DNA of 51,239 nucleotides, taken from NCBI GenBank assembly GCA_963696025.1, contig CAVOII010000013.1, positions 1 through 51,239 of the forward strand. The letters are read 5' to 3'. This document shows, one piece after another, positions 40,829-49,567 of the stretch. This DNA comes from JABCYV01 sp963696025. Its GTDB lineage: Bacteria; Acidobacteriota; Terriglobia; Terriglobales; Acidobacteriaceae. The position numbers and the translations under genes are program-made. Each line of letters begins with the position of its first letter. Position 1 is the stretch's first letter. The notes under the pieces are model-generated. The model was not told the origin of the DNA, did no database searches, and worked only from the letters and a program-made list of their open reading frames with translations.

Positions 40829-41689
40829 ATGTCGTCTTTACCGCTTGTTTCTTCTGCGGCTTCGGGCCGCCCGGTTGCCGTTGTCGCCTCGGCGTGGCCC
40901 ACGCTGGTTTTTAAACGCTTGTCAGCCCTGCCCAAGCTCCCAGGGGTGACTCTCGCGTCGCGATTGGATGTGCGGCCCACTCCGCAGATGGTTTCGAGTG
41001 GCGTCCGCGAGATCGACGTGCTTACCGGCGGACTGCCGCGCGGATGCCTGACCGAGATTTGTGGGCCAGCCTCGTCCGGACGCACCAGTGTATTGTTGGC
41101 CGCCTTGGCGGCAGCGACGCAACGGCAGGAAGTGTGCGCTCTGGTGGACATCAGCGATGCTTTCAATCCTCACTCCGCTGCGGCGGCTGGAGTGAATTTC
41201 GAAAAAATGCTTTGGGTCCGGTGCGGACATTTGCACAAACCAGATTCACCACAGAAACTCAGAGACACCGAGAAGAATAAGAAAATCGAAAAGCCAGTTG
41301 AGCAGGCTTTACGGGTTACTGACCTGCTCTTGCAAAGTGGCGGCTTCGGGCTGGTGATTATCGATCTCGGCGATACTCCATTGAAGATGGCACGGCGCAT
41401 TCCGTTGACTTCCTGGTTTCGTTTTCAGCGCGCGGTAGAGCACACGCCCACGGTGTTATTCGTCATCAGCCAGGTACCGTGTGCGCGGACCTGCGCCTCG
41501 CTGCTGATGAAAGTTTCAGGGAAGAAGCTGTCAGCTTTCAGCTGTCAGCTTTCAGCAGAAACTTCTCCGGCTCATGCCCAGCTTCTGGATGGGCTTCAAG
41601 TACAAGGAGAACTTTTGCGGTCACGACTGGAACGCAAACCAACTGCATCGGTCACGACCGCATTCACAACGAAAGTGCGAGCGGGATAA
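40829..41689 (+). CDS. imuA: ImuA, RecA-like mutasome protein
   Basis: First gene of the error-prone translesion synthesis cassette. RecA/SulA-like ATPase fold: TPQMVSSGVREIDVLTGGLP, degenerate Walker A GPASSGRTSVLLAALA, then CALVDISDAFNPHSAAAAGV and VIIDLGDTPLKMARRIP (Walker B region). Length 286. Two segments interrupt the family pattern: one after LHKPDSPQK, coding a CACCAC-GAGACAC-type repeat, and one near KKLSAFSCQLSAE, coding an AGCTGTCAGC-type repeat. The stop (41687) is about 100 bp before imuB, in a sequence that also contains repeats. Confidence 0.9.
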   Translation: MSSLPLVSSAASGRPVAVVASAWPTLVFKRLSALPKLPGVTLASRLDVRPTPQMVSSGVREIDVLTGGLPRGCLTEICGPASSGRTSVLLAALAAATQRQEVCALVDISDAFNPHSAAAAGVNFEKMLWVRCGHLHKPDSPQKLRDTEKNKKIEKPVEQALRVTDLLLQSGGFGLVIIDLGDTPLKMARRIPLTSWFRFQRAVEHTPTVLFVISQVPCARTCASLLMKVSGKKLSAFSCQLSAETSPAHAQLLDGLQVQGELLRSRLERKPTASVTTAFTTKVRAG

Positions 41690-41792
41690 ATTTGTGGCGC
41701 CGCCAGCCTGGCGGCTGTCGCGGGAACCTCTGGCTCGCGCAAGAGAGTTCCGAGCTGAGAACTGATGGCTGAACGCTGACAGCTTTTTCATT

Positions 41793-43460
41793 ATGCCCTT
41801 TGCCTGCATCTTCGTTCCTGATTTTCCCGTGGAAGCGCTGTTGCGTGCTGAACCGGCGTTGCGTTCGCAGTCTCTGGCTGTGCTCGAAGGCAGGGCTCCG
41901 CTGCAAAAAGTTTTCGTCGTGAATGAAAACGCGCGCCGCGCCGGAGTGAATCCGGGAATGTCCAGGCTGCAGATAGAACCTTGCGCCGGTTTGGTGTTGC
42001 GAGCCCGTTCCCTGCCACAAGAAGCCGCTGCCCATGCCGCGCTGCTGGATTGCGCGCAGTCTTTTTCACCACGAGTGGAAGCCCACGGTTGCGACACAAT
42101 CGTGTTGGATCTTGCCGGGCTGCAGCCGCTTTTCGGCCCTCTGCCCAAAATTGCGCGAGCTTTGGCACGCCGCGCTTCCGATCTTGGGCTCGAGGCCAGC
42201 GTGGCCGTGGCGGGCAATCCGGATACAGCCGCGCTGGCGGCTCGGGGATTTTTGGGCGTGACCGTGATTTCGGAAGGGAAAGAGGCGGAACAGTTGGGCA
42301 GTTTGCCAGTGGAAGTATTGTTTGCAAACTCGGCTCAGGAATCCGGGCAGTTATTGGAAACCTTCAGCCGTTGGGGAATTCGCAAGCTGCGCGATCTGGC
42401 GGCATTACCAGATGTCGCGCTGAGTGAGCGTCTGGGGCATGCTGGAATCCATTTACAAAAACTGGCACGTGGCGCAACTTCGCGCACATTAGTTCCATTC
42501 GAACCGCCGCTGATTTTCGAGGAAGTGATCGAACTGGAATATCCCCTCGTGCTGCTGGAACCACTGGCATTTCTGTTGGGACGGTTATTGGAGCAACTGT
42601 GTGCCCGTCTAGAGGCCCGAGCGTTAGCGACTCAAGAATTGCGCCTAAATTTGGAATTACAAAACGGGTACCAGAATGACGAATCTGCCGAGCTTGCGCT
42701 CGACCTGGACGGGCGAGGGCGCCCGTCCCCACACAATCTGTTTAGGCGCACTCTTCGGATTCCCGTCCCGCTGCTTGACTCCAGAACTTTCCTCAAGCTG
42801 TTGCAACTTGATTTGAAAGCGCATCCTCCGGGAGCTCCCATCGTCAAGATTCAACTGGCGGCAGAACCGGTGCGGCCGCGGGCGGCACAGAACGGACTTT
42901 TTCTTCCGCCTTCACCTGAACCGGAGAAACTCGAGCTTACGCTGGCCAGGATTGCGGGCATCGTAGGAGAAGACAAAGTGGGATCATTCGAACTGCTGGA
43001 CACTCATCGTCCCGAGGGCTTCCGCATGCAGCGCTTCATACCCAGCGAACCGTTTTCACCACGAAGGCATGGAGGCACGGAGAAGAACAATCTACATTTT
43101 TCAGGTCCAATGTCTTCATTGAATTTCTCCGTGCCTCCGTGTCTCCGTGGTGGATTCAGCAGTGATAGTTCCGACAATCTCGTGACTGCGCTGCGCATTT
43201 TCCGTCCACCAGTCGACGTAGCGGTAACCTTGCAGGACGGCAAGCCTGCGTCCATCAACTGCCCCAAGAATAAAGAAATGCACGGAGAAATTCTCTGGGC
43301 GGCTGGACCGTGGCGCTCGTCCGGGGACTGGTGGGAGCAGGAAGGCTGGGCGCGCGACGAATGGGACATCGCGGTGCAAGGAGAAGCTGGCATCGCTTTA
43401 TATCGCCTGGTCCGCGATCGGCTCGGCGGAAGATGGATTTTGGAAGGAACATATGACTAG
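41793..43460 (+). CDS. imuB: ImuB, Y-family polymerase-like mutasome protein
   Basis: Five hundred and fifty-five residues. MPFACIFVPDFPVEALLRAE, then SVAVAGNPDTAALAARGF and FSRWGIRKLRDLAALPDVAL (HhH region) place it in the ImuB branch of Y-family polymerases. These lack catalytic acids and act as hub between beta clamp, ImuA and DnaE2. The sequence also carries an in-frame palindromic insert (RRHGGTEKN…VPPCLRGGF, about 43055-43156) and a GC hairpin at 42707-42728. C-terminus WILEGTYD. Strong match. Confidence 0.92.
   Translation: MPFACIFVPDFPVEALLRAEPALRSQSLAVLEGRAPLQKVFVVNENARRAGVNPGMSRLQIEPCAGLVLRARSLPQEAAAHAALLDCAQSFSPRVEAHGCDTIVLDLAGLQPLFGPLPKIARALARRASDLGLEASVAVAGNPDTAALAARGFLGVTVISEGKEAEQLGSLPVEVLFANSAQESGQLLETFSRWGIRKLRDLAALPDVALSERLGHAGIHLQKLARGATSRTLVPFEPPLIFEEVIELEYPLVLLEPLAFLLGRLLEQLCARLEARALATQELRLNLELQNGYQNDESAELALDLDGRGRPSPHNLFRRTLRIPVPLLDSRTFLKLLQLDLKAHPPGAPIVKIQLAAEPVRPRAAQNGLFLPPSPEPEKLELTLARIAGIVGEDKVGSFELLDTHRPEGFRMQRFIPSEPFSPRRHGGTEKNNLHFSGPMSSLNFSVPPCLRGGFSSDSSDNLVTALRIFRPPVDVAVTLQDGKPASINCPKNKEMHGEILWAAGPWRSSGDWWEQEGWARDEWDIAVQGEAGIALYRLVRDRLGGRWILEGTYD
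42707..42728. repeat. GC-rich hairpin inside imuB
   Basis: Nine-base arms GGACGGGCG/CGCCCGTCC with loop AGGG, read in frame as part of LDGRGRPSP. A repeat of the same kind (GCCCGGAC…GTCCGGGC) stands at 47397-47418. Confidence 0.8.
43055..43156. repeat. Palindromic repeat read in frame within imuB
   Basis: Arms TTCACCACGAAGGCATGGAG… and …CTCCGTGTCTCCGTGGTGGA (about 43124-43156) are inverted copies of the CACCAC-GAGACAC family seen also in dnaE2 and, as a half, in imuA. The insert codes about 34 extra residues. Confidence 0.85.
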
Positions 43461-43533
43461 CAATCAGCACTCAGCATTTAGCCAAGACAAGATAATACTA
43501 ATTCGTTGGCTGAGTTCTGAGTGCTGAATGCTG
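43460..43533. repeat. Inverted repeat between imuB and dnaE2
   Basis: TCAGCACTCAGCATTTAGCC near 43466 and GGCTGAGTTCTGAGTGCTGA near 43508 pair across a short loop. The right arm includes a spurious ATG at 43528. Confidence 0.8.
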
Positions 43534-43539
43534 CTTTCA

Positions 43540-46500
43540 ATGTACATCGAACTTCACTCCCGTTCTGCTTTCAGCTTTCTCGAAGGCGCTTCTCTGCCCG
43601 AGAGCTTAGTCGCGGCCTGCGCCAATCTGAATATGCCGGCGATGGCACTGCTCGATCGTGACGGCGTCTATGGCTCTCCGCGTTTTCACATGGCGGCGAA
43701 GAAAGCGCGGATCAAGGCGCACATTGGAGCGGAGGTAACATGCGAATACTTTTCACCACAGAGACGCAGCGCCACAGAGCAGATAACAAATCACAAATCA
43801 AAAGATTCCTCTGTGTCTCTATGTCTCTGTGGTGGATTTCGCCTTCCCCTTCTCGTTTCTTCCCGCCTCGGATATCAAAATCTCTGTCGCCTGATTACGA
43901 AAATGAAGTTGCGCGCGGCGAAAGGTGAAGGCAGGGTGCGGGAAGAGGAACTGCAAGAACATGCCGCCGGACTCATCTGCCTCACCGGCGACGACGACGG
44001 CCCACTGGCTCTTGCTCTCACTCATGGTGGCATGGAAGAAGCGCGCGGCTGCGTGAAGAAGCTGATCGGCATTTTTGGCCGGAACAACGTCTATGTGGAA
44101 TTACAGCGGCATTTTCATCGGGAGCAGGAAGAGCGCAATCACGCCGCTATCGAAATTGCCCGCTCGCTCCAGATTCCCTTACTCGCGACCAATGGTGTCT
44201 CTTATGCCACGGCTCGAGAGCGTGAACTTTGCGATGTTTTCACCGCCCTTCGTCACCATCGCACGCTGGCTACTGCGGGACGCCTGTTGGCGCGCAATTC
44301 CGAACGCTACCTGAAATCGCCGCAAGAGATGCAAGCGCTCTTCGCCGATCTCCCCGAGGCCAGTGCGAACACGGTGGAATTGTCTTCCCGGCTCGCATTC
44401 ACCTTCAAAGATCTGGGATATGAATTCCCAAAATATCCCGTGCCCGAAGGCGAAACTATGATTTCATTCATGCGAGAGCGCACGGGGGAAGGATTTCAGC
44501 AGCGCTATGGCCGGTCTGCATCAGAGCTACAGAGTCGCGCGCGCTGCCAGATTGAACGCGAACTAAAGCTCATTGAGGAGCTCGATCTCGCCGGCTACTT
44601 CCTTATTGTGTGGGATCTAGTCCGGTTCTGCCGTGAAGAAAACATCCTGGTACAAGGACGAGGCTCCGCTGCCAACAGCGCAGTCTGCTATTCGCTCGGC
44701 ATTACCGCGGTCGATGCCGTCAGCATGGAATTGCTCTTCGAGCGTTTTCTTTCGGAGGAACGCGGCGAGTGGCCTGACATTGATCTCGATCTTCCCAGCG
44801 GCGATCAGCGCGAACGCGTGATTCAGTATCTGTACAAACGCTATGGCGAGCGCGGCGCTGCCATGACCGCCAACGTCATTACGTATCGCAGCCGCATGGC
44901 TTCGCGCGAAATGGGCAAGGCCCTGGGTTTCGATCCTGAAACGCTCGACAAAGTTTCGGCTGCCGTTTCCACCTGGGAATATCGCGACGCCAATGACACA
45001 TTGGATCATCGCTTCCGCGATGCCGGGTTAGATTTGAATCATCCCCGACTACGAAAATATTTCGAGCTATGTGTCGCAGTGCAGGATTTGCCGCGCCATC
45101 TCGGCCAGCATTCCGGCGGCATGGTGATTTGTCAGGGACAACTCGATTCCGTCGTGCCTCTCGAACCGGCGTCGATGCCGGGCCGCGTCGTCGTTCAGTG
45201 GGACAAAGAAGACTGCGCTGACCTAGGCATCATCAAAGTGGATCTGCTTGGCTTAGGAATGATGGCCGTGCTCGAAGATTCCCTGCAACTCATCCACAAC
45301 CATCACGGCGAAGAAGTGGATCTCGCCCACCTGCCGCCCGACGATCCTACGGTGTATTCCACCCTGCAGAAGGCAGACACGATTGGCATGTTTCAAATCG
45401 AGAGCCGGGCGCAGATGTCGTGCCTGCCGCGTCTGCGTCCAAAATGTTTTTATGACATCGTGGTGCAAGTCGCCATCATTCGCCCGGGACCAATTGTCGG
45501 GCAGATGGTGAATCCATATTTGCGGCGCCGCATGGGACGTGAACCAGTAAACCATTTGCATCCGTCACTCGAACCCGTGCTGGCGCGCACTCTGGGCGTG
45601 CCTCTGTTCCAGGAACAATTGCTACGCATTGCAATGGTGGCTGCCAATTTCACCGGAGGCGAAGCCGAAGAACTGCGCCGCGCCATGGGATTCAAGCGCT
45701 CGCAAGCCCGCATGAAAGATATCGAAGCCCGGCTTCGCAGCGGCATGGAATGCAACGGCATCTCTCGCGAGGCGCAGGAGCAGATCATTCTCTCTATCAC
45801 TTCGTTCGCTCTGTATGGATTCCCCGAGTCTCACGCCGCCAGCTTTGCGCTAATCGCCTACGCCAGCGCCTATTTGAAATGTCATTACCTCGCCGCCTTC
45901 ACCGCTGCCCTGCTCAACAACCAGCCCATGGGCTTTTACCGTCCAGCCACGATCGTGAAAGATGCGCAACGGCACGGCCTGAAAGTGTTGCCGATCGACG
46001 TGATGAAGTCAGAATGGCAGTGCACGCTGGAGCAGTCAGCACTTAGCAATCAGCATTCAGCCAGTCCGGTTGCTCTACGCCTAGGTCTCCGCTACGCTCG
46101 CGGATTGCGTGAAGAAGCCGCCAAAGCATTGGTTCAGCAACGGAACCTTGCTCCATTCACTTCTATTCGCGATCTGGTCCATCGTGTGCCCGAGTTGCGT
46201 AAAGATGAATTGAATACGCTGGCGGAAATTGGAGCGCTGAATGAAATCGGGAATTCACCACGGAGACACGGGGACACAGAGAAAACCAAGAACCTTAACA
46301 AGGAATTTGTGCCCACGGCTAAATCAGCAACCGAAAGTTCAAAACCAGAAATTACCTCCATGCCTCCGTATCTCCCTGGTGAATTCGTTTTTCATCGTCG
46401 CGATGCTCTCTGGCAAGTCGAACGCGCGGTCCGCCATTCCGGCCCGTTGCTCGACGAATTGCCCGAGCCCGACACCAACTCCCCGCTGCGTCCCATGAAT

Positions 46501-46911
46501 TCGGAAGAACGGCTGGTTGCCGACTTCCGCGGCACCGGCATGACCGTCGGCCCGCACCCCATGGCTTATCACCGCGCACGAATGCAAGCGATGGGCATCC
46601 ATAAAGCTAGCGACCTCAGCCACATCCCTGATGGGCAATATTTACGCATTGGAGGATGCGTCATTTGCCGTCAGCGTCCTGGCACCGCCAAAGGTTTCGT
46701 TTTTCTCAGCATCGAAGACGAGACCGGAGTGGCCAATGCGATCGTCATGCCCGATCTGTTTCAGAAAAACCGGCTGCTGCTGAGTTCCGCGCAGTTCCTT
46801 ATGGTGGAAGGAATTCTGCAGAATCAAGACAACGTCATCTCGGTAAAAGTCGAGCGCGTGTTGCCGCTTTTCATCACCCGCGCTGAAACCAACTCGCACG
46901 ACTTCTACTAA
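43540..46911 (+). CDS. dnaE2: DnaE2, error-prone DNA polymerase III alpha-type
   Basis: Third gene of the cassette, 1123 residues. MYIELHSRSAFSFLEGASLP opens the PHP domain. Polymerase motifs include GRGSAANSAVCYSLGITAVD and the catalytic aspartates in EWPDIDLDLPSGDQRE. The thumb and fingers follow (YKRYGERGAAMTANVITYRS, AIIRPGPIVGQMVNPYLRRR, SFALYGFPESHAASFALIAY), then an OB-fold. The start at 43540 is preferred over ATG 43528, which lies inside a repeat. Two palindromic repeats are read in frame (43751-43839 and 46251-46386) and a third type near 46033. They sit in surface loops, so activity may be kept. Confidence 0.95.
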   Translation: MYIELHSRSAFSFLEGASLPESLVAACANLNMPAMALLDRDGVYGSPRFHMAAKKARIKAHIGAEVTCEYFSPQRRSATEQITNHKSKDSSVSLCLCGGFRLPLLVSSRLGYQNLCRLITKMKLRAAKGEGRVREEELQEHAAGLICLTGDDDGPLALALTHGGMEEARGCVKKLIGIFGRNNVYVELQRHFHREQEERNHAAIEIARSLQIPLLATNGVSYATARERELCDVFTALRHHRTLATAGRLLARNSERYLKSPQEMQALFADLPEASANTVELSSRLAFTFKDLGYEFPKYPVPEGETMISFMRERTGEGFQQRYGRSASELQSRARCQIERELKLIEELDLAGYFLIVWDLVRFCREENILVQGRGSAANSAVCYSLGITAVDAVSMELLFERFLSEERGEWPDIDLDLPSGDQRERVIQYLYKRYGERGAAMTANVITYRSRMASREMGKALGFDPETLDKVSAAVSTWEYRDANDTLDHRFRDAGLDLNHPRLRKYFELCVAVQDLPRHLGQHSGGMVICQGQLDSVVPLEPASMPGRVVVQWDKEDCADLGIIKVDLLGLGMMAVLEDSLQLIHNHHGEEVDLAHLPPDDPTVYSTLQKADTIGMFQIESRAQMSCLPRLRPKCFYDIVVQVAIIRPGPIVGQMVNPYLRRRMGREPVNHLHPSLEPVLARTLGVPLFQEQLLRIAMVAANFTGGEAEELRRAMGFKRSQARMKDIEARLRSGMECNGISREAQEQIILSITSFALYGFPESHAASFALIAYASAYLKCHYLAAFTAALLNNQPMGFYRPATIVKDAQRHGLKVLPIDVMKSEWQCTLEQSALSNQHSASPVALRLGLRYARGLREEAAKALVQQRNLAPFTSIRDLVHRVPELRKDELNTLAEIGALNEIGNSPRRHGDTEKTKNLNKEFVPTAKSATESSKPEITSMPPYLPGEFVFHRRDALWQVERAVRHSGPLLDELPEPDTNSPLRPMNSEERLVADFRGTGMTVGPHPMAYHRARMQAMGIHKASDLSHIPDGQYLRIGGCVICRQRPGTAKGFVFLSIEDETGVANAIVMPDLFQKNRLLLSSAQFLMVEGILQNQDNVISVKVERVLPLFITRAETNSHDFY
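43751..43839. repeat. Palindromic repeat read in frame within dnaE2 (PHP region)
   Basis: Arms TTTCACCACAGAGACGCAGC… and …ATGTCTCTGTGGTGGATTTC (ends near 43839). Codes about 30 residues (SPQRRSATEQITNHK…) between the PHP strand EVTCEYF and RLPLLVSSRLG. Confidence 0.85.
46251..46386. repeat. Palindromic repeat read in frame within dnaE2 (C-terminal region)
   Basis: Arms GAATTCACCACGGAGACACG… (46251) and …CCTCCGTATCTCCCTGGTGA (ends 46386). Codes about 45 residues (SPRRHGDTEKTK…) between EIGALNEIG and FHRRDALWQVE, where normal DnaE2 proteins are continuous. Confidence 0.85.
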
Positions 46912-47104
46912 CCGTTATCAACAAAATCAATGTTTCAGAGAGATTAATTCTTTCCACCTTTCGCACAAATCCACAGTCTTTCGGTTTATCATTGATACAT
47001 AATTCCTACATGTTCTTTGTGGGGTTCATCAGGCACGACCGCAGTGTATGCGGTTGATCATAAACGATTCTAATTCATGGACTTAGCAGTCCCAAAGGAG
47101 CACC

Positions 47105-47362
47105 ATGGCAAAAGCAAAGACTCCCCGCACCCCTAAGGCAACCAACAATCAAGTCATCACCATGCCCGAAGCTGGCTCTATCCCTCTGGCTCGAAAAAGT
47201 GCGCCGGCGAAGAACTCCTCAGCTGATTTGGAAGTGAAAATCCGCGAGCGCGCGTATCAGTTGTATGTGGAGCGAGGGAGCACCCCTGGCCACGAAAATG
47301 AGGACTGGCTCCGAGCCGAACGCGAAATTCTCGCTCGCCAAAACCATCAGCAAACTGCATAA
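47105..47362 (+). CDS. DUF2934 protein
   Basis: Eighty-five residues from ATG 47105 with AAAGGAGCACC upstream. Basic Pro/Thr-rich N-terminus, then the DUF2934 domain (EVKIRERAYQLYVERGSTPG, HENEDWLRAEREILAR). The domain is frequent in Acidobacteria and Proteobacteria; function unknown. Own promoter likely in 46912-47104. Confidence 0.88.
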   Translation: MAKAKTPRTPKATNNQVITMPEAGSIPLARKSAPAKNSSADLEVKIRERAYQLYVERGSTPGHENEDWLRAEREILARQNHQQTA

Positions 47363-47396
47363 GTTTGGAGACTTCCGCCAGCACTATGCACATGTA

Positions 47397-47418
47397 GGCC
47401 CGGACACCCTTGTCCGGG
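47397..47418. repeat. GC-rich hairpin between the DUF2934 gene and ccmF
   Basis: GCCCGGAC-loop-GTCCGGGC; could terminate the DUF2934 transcript weakly, since there is no T-run, or be a dispersed repeat of the kind in imuB. Confidence 0.7.
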
Positions 47419-47548
47419 CGGCGGAGCAAGGCTCTTCCACACGCTCATGGAGAAAAACCGGACTTGGGAAGGCTCCGGAAACTCAGTCCCTGCACCTCTG
47501 GGGTTGCTTCGCTTGAGCGTTTCTGAAAAAATATGGGCTAGGTTCCCC

Positions 47549-49567
47549 ATGTCGCAAATAGGCAGTTTTGCCCTGCTCCTCGCATTGGCGCTGTGCGCGT
47601 ATTCTTTTCTGGCGGGTCTGCTGGCGCTCGTCATCAAGGGGCCTGGAGCCGGACGGCTGGGTGAAACTGCGCGTCGCGCGGGTATTGCGAGTTTCGCAAT
47701 AGTTTTCCTCGCAGCTGTAGTGCTGGTGGTCGCGGCCTTTCAGAACGATTTTTCTATCGCCTATATTTTTCATCACAGCAATCGCGATCTGCCGGCACCT
47801 TATAAGTTCGCCACGCTCTGGTCAGGACAAGAAGGGTCGCTGCTTTTCTGGGCCCTACTACTCTCTGCCTACGGGCTCGTCCTCAGGCTGAGGTATAAGA
47901 CTGACGTGCGCCTATTCGCTCACGCCTCGGTCATCATCGCCGCCGTGCAGGTTTTCTTCTTGTTGCTGCTGAACTTCGCCGCAAACCCTTTCGGCGTAAT
48001 GCAAGGTTCCTTACCCGCTGATGGCAACGGTCTCAACCCGCTGTTGCAATATCCCGAGATGGTGATTCATCCGCCCATGCTGTACCTGGGCTATGTAGGG
48101 TTCACCGTTCCGTTCGCGTTTGCCCTGGCCGCGTTGATCATGCGCTATCCGGGTGAGAAGTGGATCCAGATCACTCGCCGATGGACTATGGTGACTTGGG
48201 GGTTTCTGACTTGTGGAGTCTTTCTCGGCGCGCATTGGGCCTACTCGGTGCTGGGATGGGGCGGGTATTGGGGTTGGGATCCCGTCGAGAACGCTTCGCT
48301 GATGCCATGGCTCACGGGGACCGCATTCCTGCACTCGGTCATGATGCAGGAAAAGCGGGGCATGCTGAAGACCTGGAACATGTGGCTGATTTTTTCGACC
48401 TTCATGCTTTCGATTTTCGGCACGTTTCTGACTCGCAGCGGAGTAGTCAGTTCGGTGCATGCTTTTGCGCAATCTTCGATTGGAGATTGGTTCGTTGCCT
48501 TTCTCGCCATCATCTTCGCAACGTGCCTTATCTTCTATGTCAAGAACCGCTCGCACCTCCGCACGGAGCACAAGCTGGAATCGCTGATCTCGCGCGAGTC
48601 CAGTTTCCTGTTCAACAATTTGCTGCTGCTGGTTGCCTGCTTCACGGTGCTTTGGGGAACGCTCTTCCCGGTGCTCTCGGAGTGGGTTCAGGGAACCAAG
48701 GTTACGGTCGGACCACCGTTCTTCAATCGCGTAAACGTGCCGGTAGCCCTGTTGCTTCTACTGTTGACTGCGGTCGGACCATTGCTGGCGTGGCGCAGGA
48801 CATCGGTCGAGAGCTTGAAACGCAACTTCCTGTGGCCGGCAATCGGCGCCGTGGCCACGGGCGTGCTGCTAGTCGCGCTCGGCATGAGACCGTGGAAAGA
48901 CGTTTCCTACTTCTACTCGCTGATGACGATCATGTTGTCCGTGCTGGTAGCGCTGACCGTCATTTCCGAGTTTGTTCGCGGAGGACGCGTAATTGGCCGC
49001 CATACCGGCCAGAATCTTTTTGCCTCCATGGTGCAACTAGCACATCGCAACACCCGTCGTTACGGCGGCTACATCGTTCACTTCGGCGTCATCGTAGTCA
49101 TGATCGGGTTCGCCGGATCCGTGTTCAATCAGGACAAAGAGCAGGAGATGGGCTTCGGCGACAAGATGACGATTGGCCCTTACACTCTCGTCTGCCAGTC
49201 TTACACTCAGGATGACAATCCGAATTATGGCAGCGAGTGGGCGGTCATGAACGTCTTCAAGGGCGGAAAACAGATTGCAACGCTTAACCCCGAGCGCCGT
49301 TTCTACAAGGCGAGCCAGCAAACTTCCACCATGGTCGCCAACCGATCGACCCCTCAAGAGGATCTGTACGTGGTCTACGAGGGCCAGAATTTGGACACGG
49401 GCCGTCCCATCATCAAGGTGCACCTCAATCCGCTGGTCATGTGGATTTGGATTGGCGTATGGATCATCATTGCGGGCACGGTTGTGGCATTGATTCCTAA
49501 CGCGGCCCCGGTGCGGGTTCCGGCCCCGGCTCGAATGCGAGCCGAACCCGTAGGAGCGGGAGACTGA
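47549..49567 (+). CDS. ccmF: CcmF, cytochrome c haem lyase subunit
   Basis: Integral membrane haem lyase that attaches haem to apocytochromes c. Six hundred and seventy-two residues, about 14 helices. The WWD haem-handling loop is visible as VLGWGGYWGWDPVENASLMP, with PPMLYLGYVGF before it and TLFPVLSEWVQG later; LLFWALLLSAYGLVLRLRY is near the N-terminus. The ATG at 47549 (MSQIGSFALLLALALCAYS) is preferred over a longer frame from 47447, since it begins the first helix. Overlaps ccmH by one base. Confidence 0.93.
   Translation: MSQIGSFALLLALALCAYSFLAGLLALVIKGPGAGRLGETARRAGIASFAIVFLAAVVLVVAAFQNDFSIAYIFHHSNRDLPAPYKFATLWSGQEGSLLFWALLLSAYGLVLRLRYKTDVRLFAHASVIIAAVQVFFLLLLNFAANPFGVMQGSLPADGNGLNPLLQYPEMVIHPPMLYLGYVGFTVPFAFALAALIMRYPGEKWIQITRRWTMVTWGFLTCGVFLGAHWAYSVLGWGGYWGWDPVENASLMPWLTGTAFLHSVMMQEKRGMLKTWNMWLIFSTFMLSIFGTFLTRSGVVSSVHAFAQSSIGDWFVAFLAIIFATCLIFYVKNRSHLRTEHKLESLISRESSFLFNNLLLLVACFTVLWGTLFPVLSEWVQGTKVTVGPPFFNRVNVPVALLLLLLTAVGPLLAWRRTSVESLKRNFLWPAIGAVATGVLLVALGMRPWKDVSYFYSLMTIMLSVLVALTVISEFVRGGRVIGRHTGQNLFASMVQLAHRNTRRYGGYIVHFGVIVVMIGFAGSVFNQDKEQEMGFGDKMTIGPYTLVCQSYTQDDNPNYGSEWAVMNVFKGGKQIATLNPERRFYKASQQTSTMVANRSTPQEDLYVVYEGQNLDTGRPIIKVHLNPLVMWIWIGVWIIIAGTVVALIPNAAPVRVPAPARMRAEPVGAGD

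Noticed and set aside
48160..49215. 351-codon frame inside ccmF
   Set aside because: Shadow of the clear CcmF frame; His/Arg-rich without family signals.
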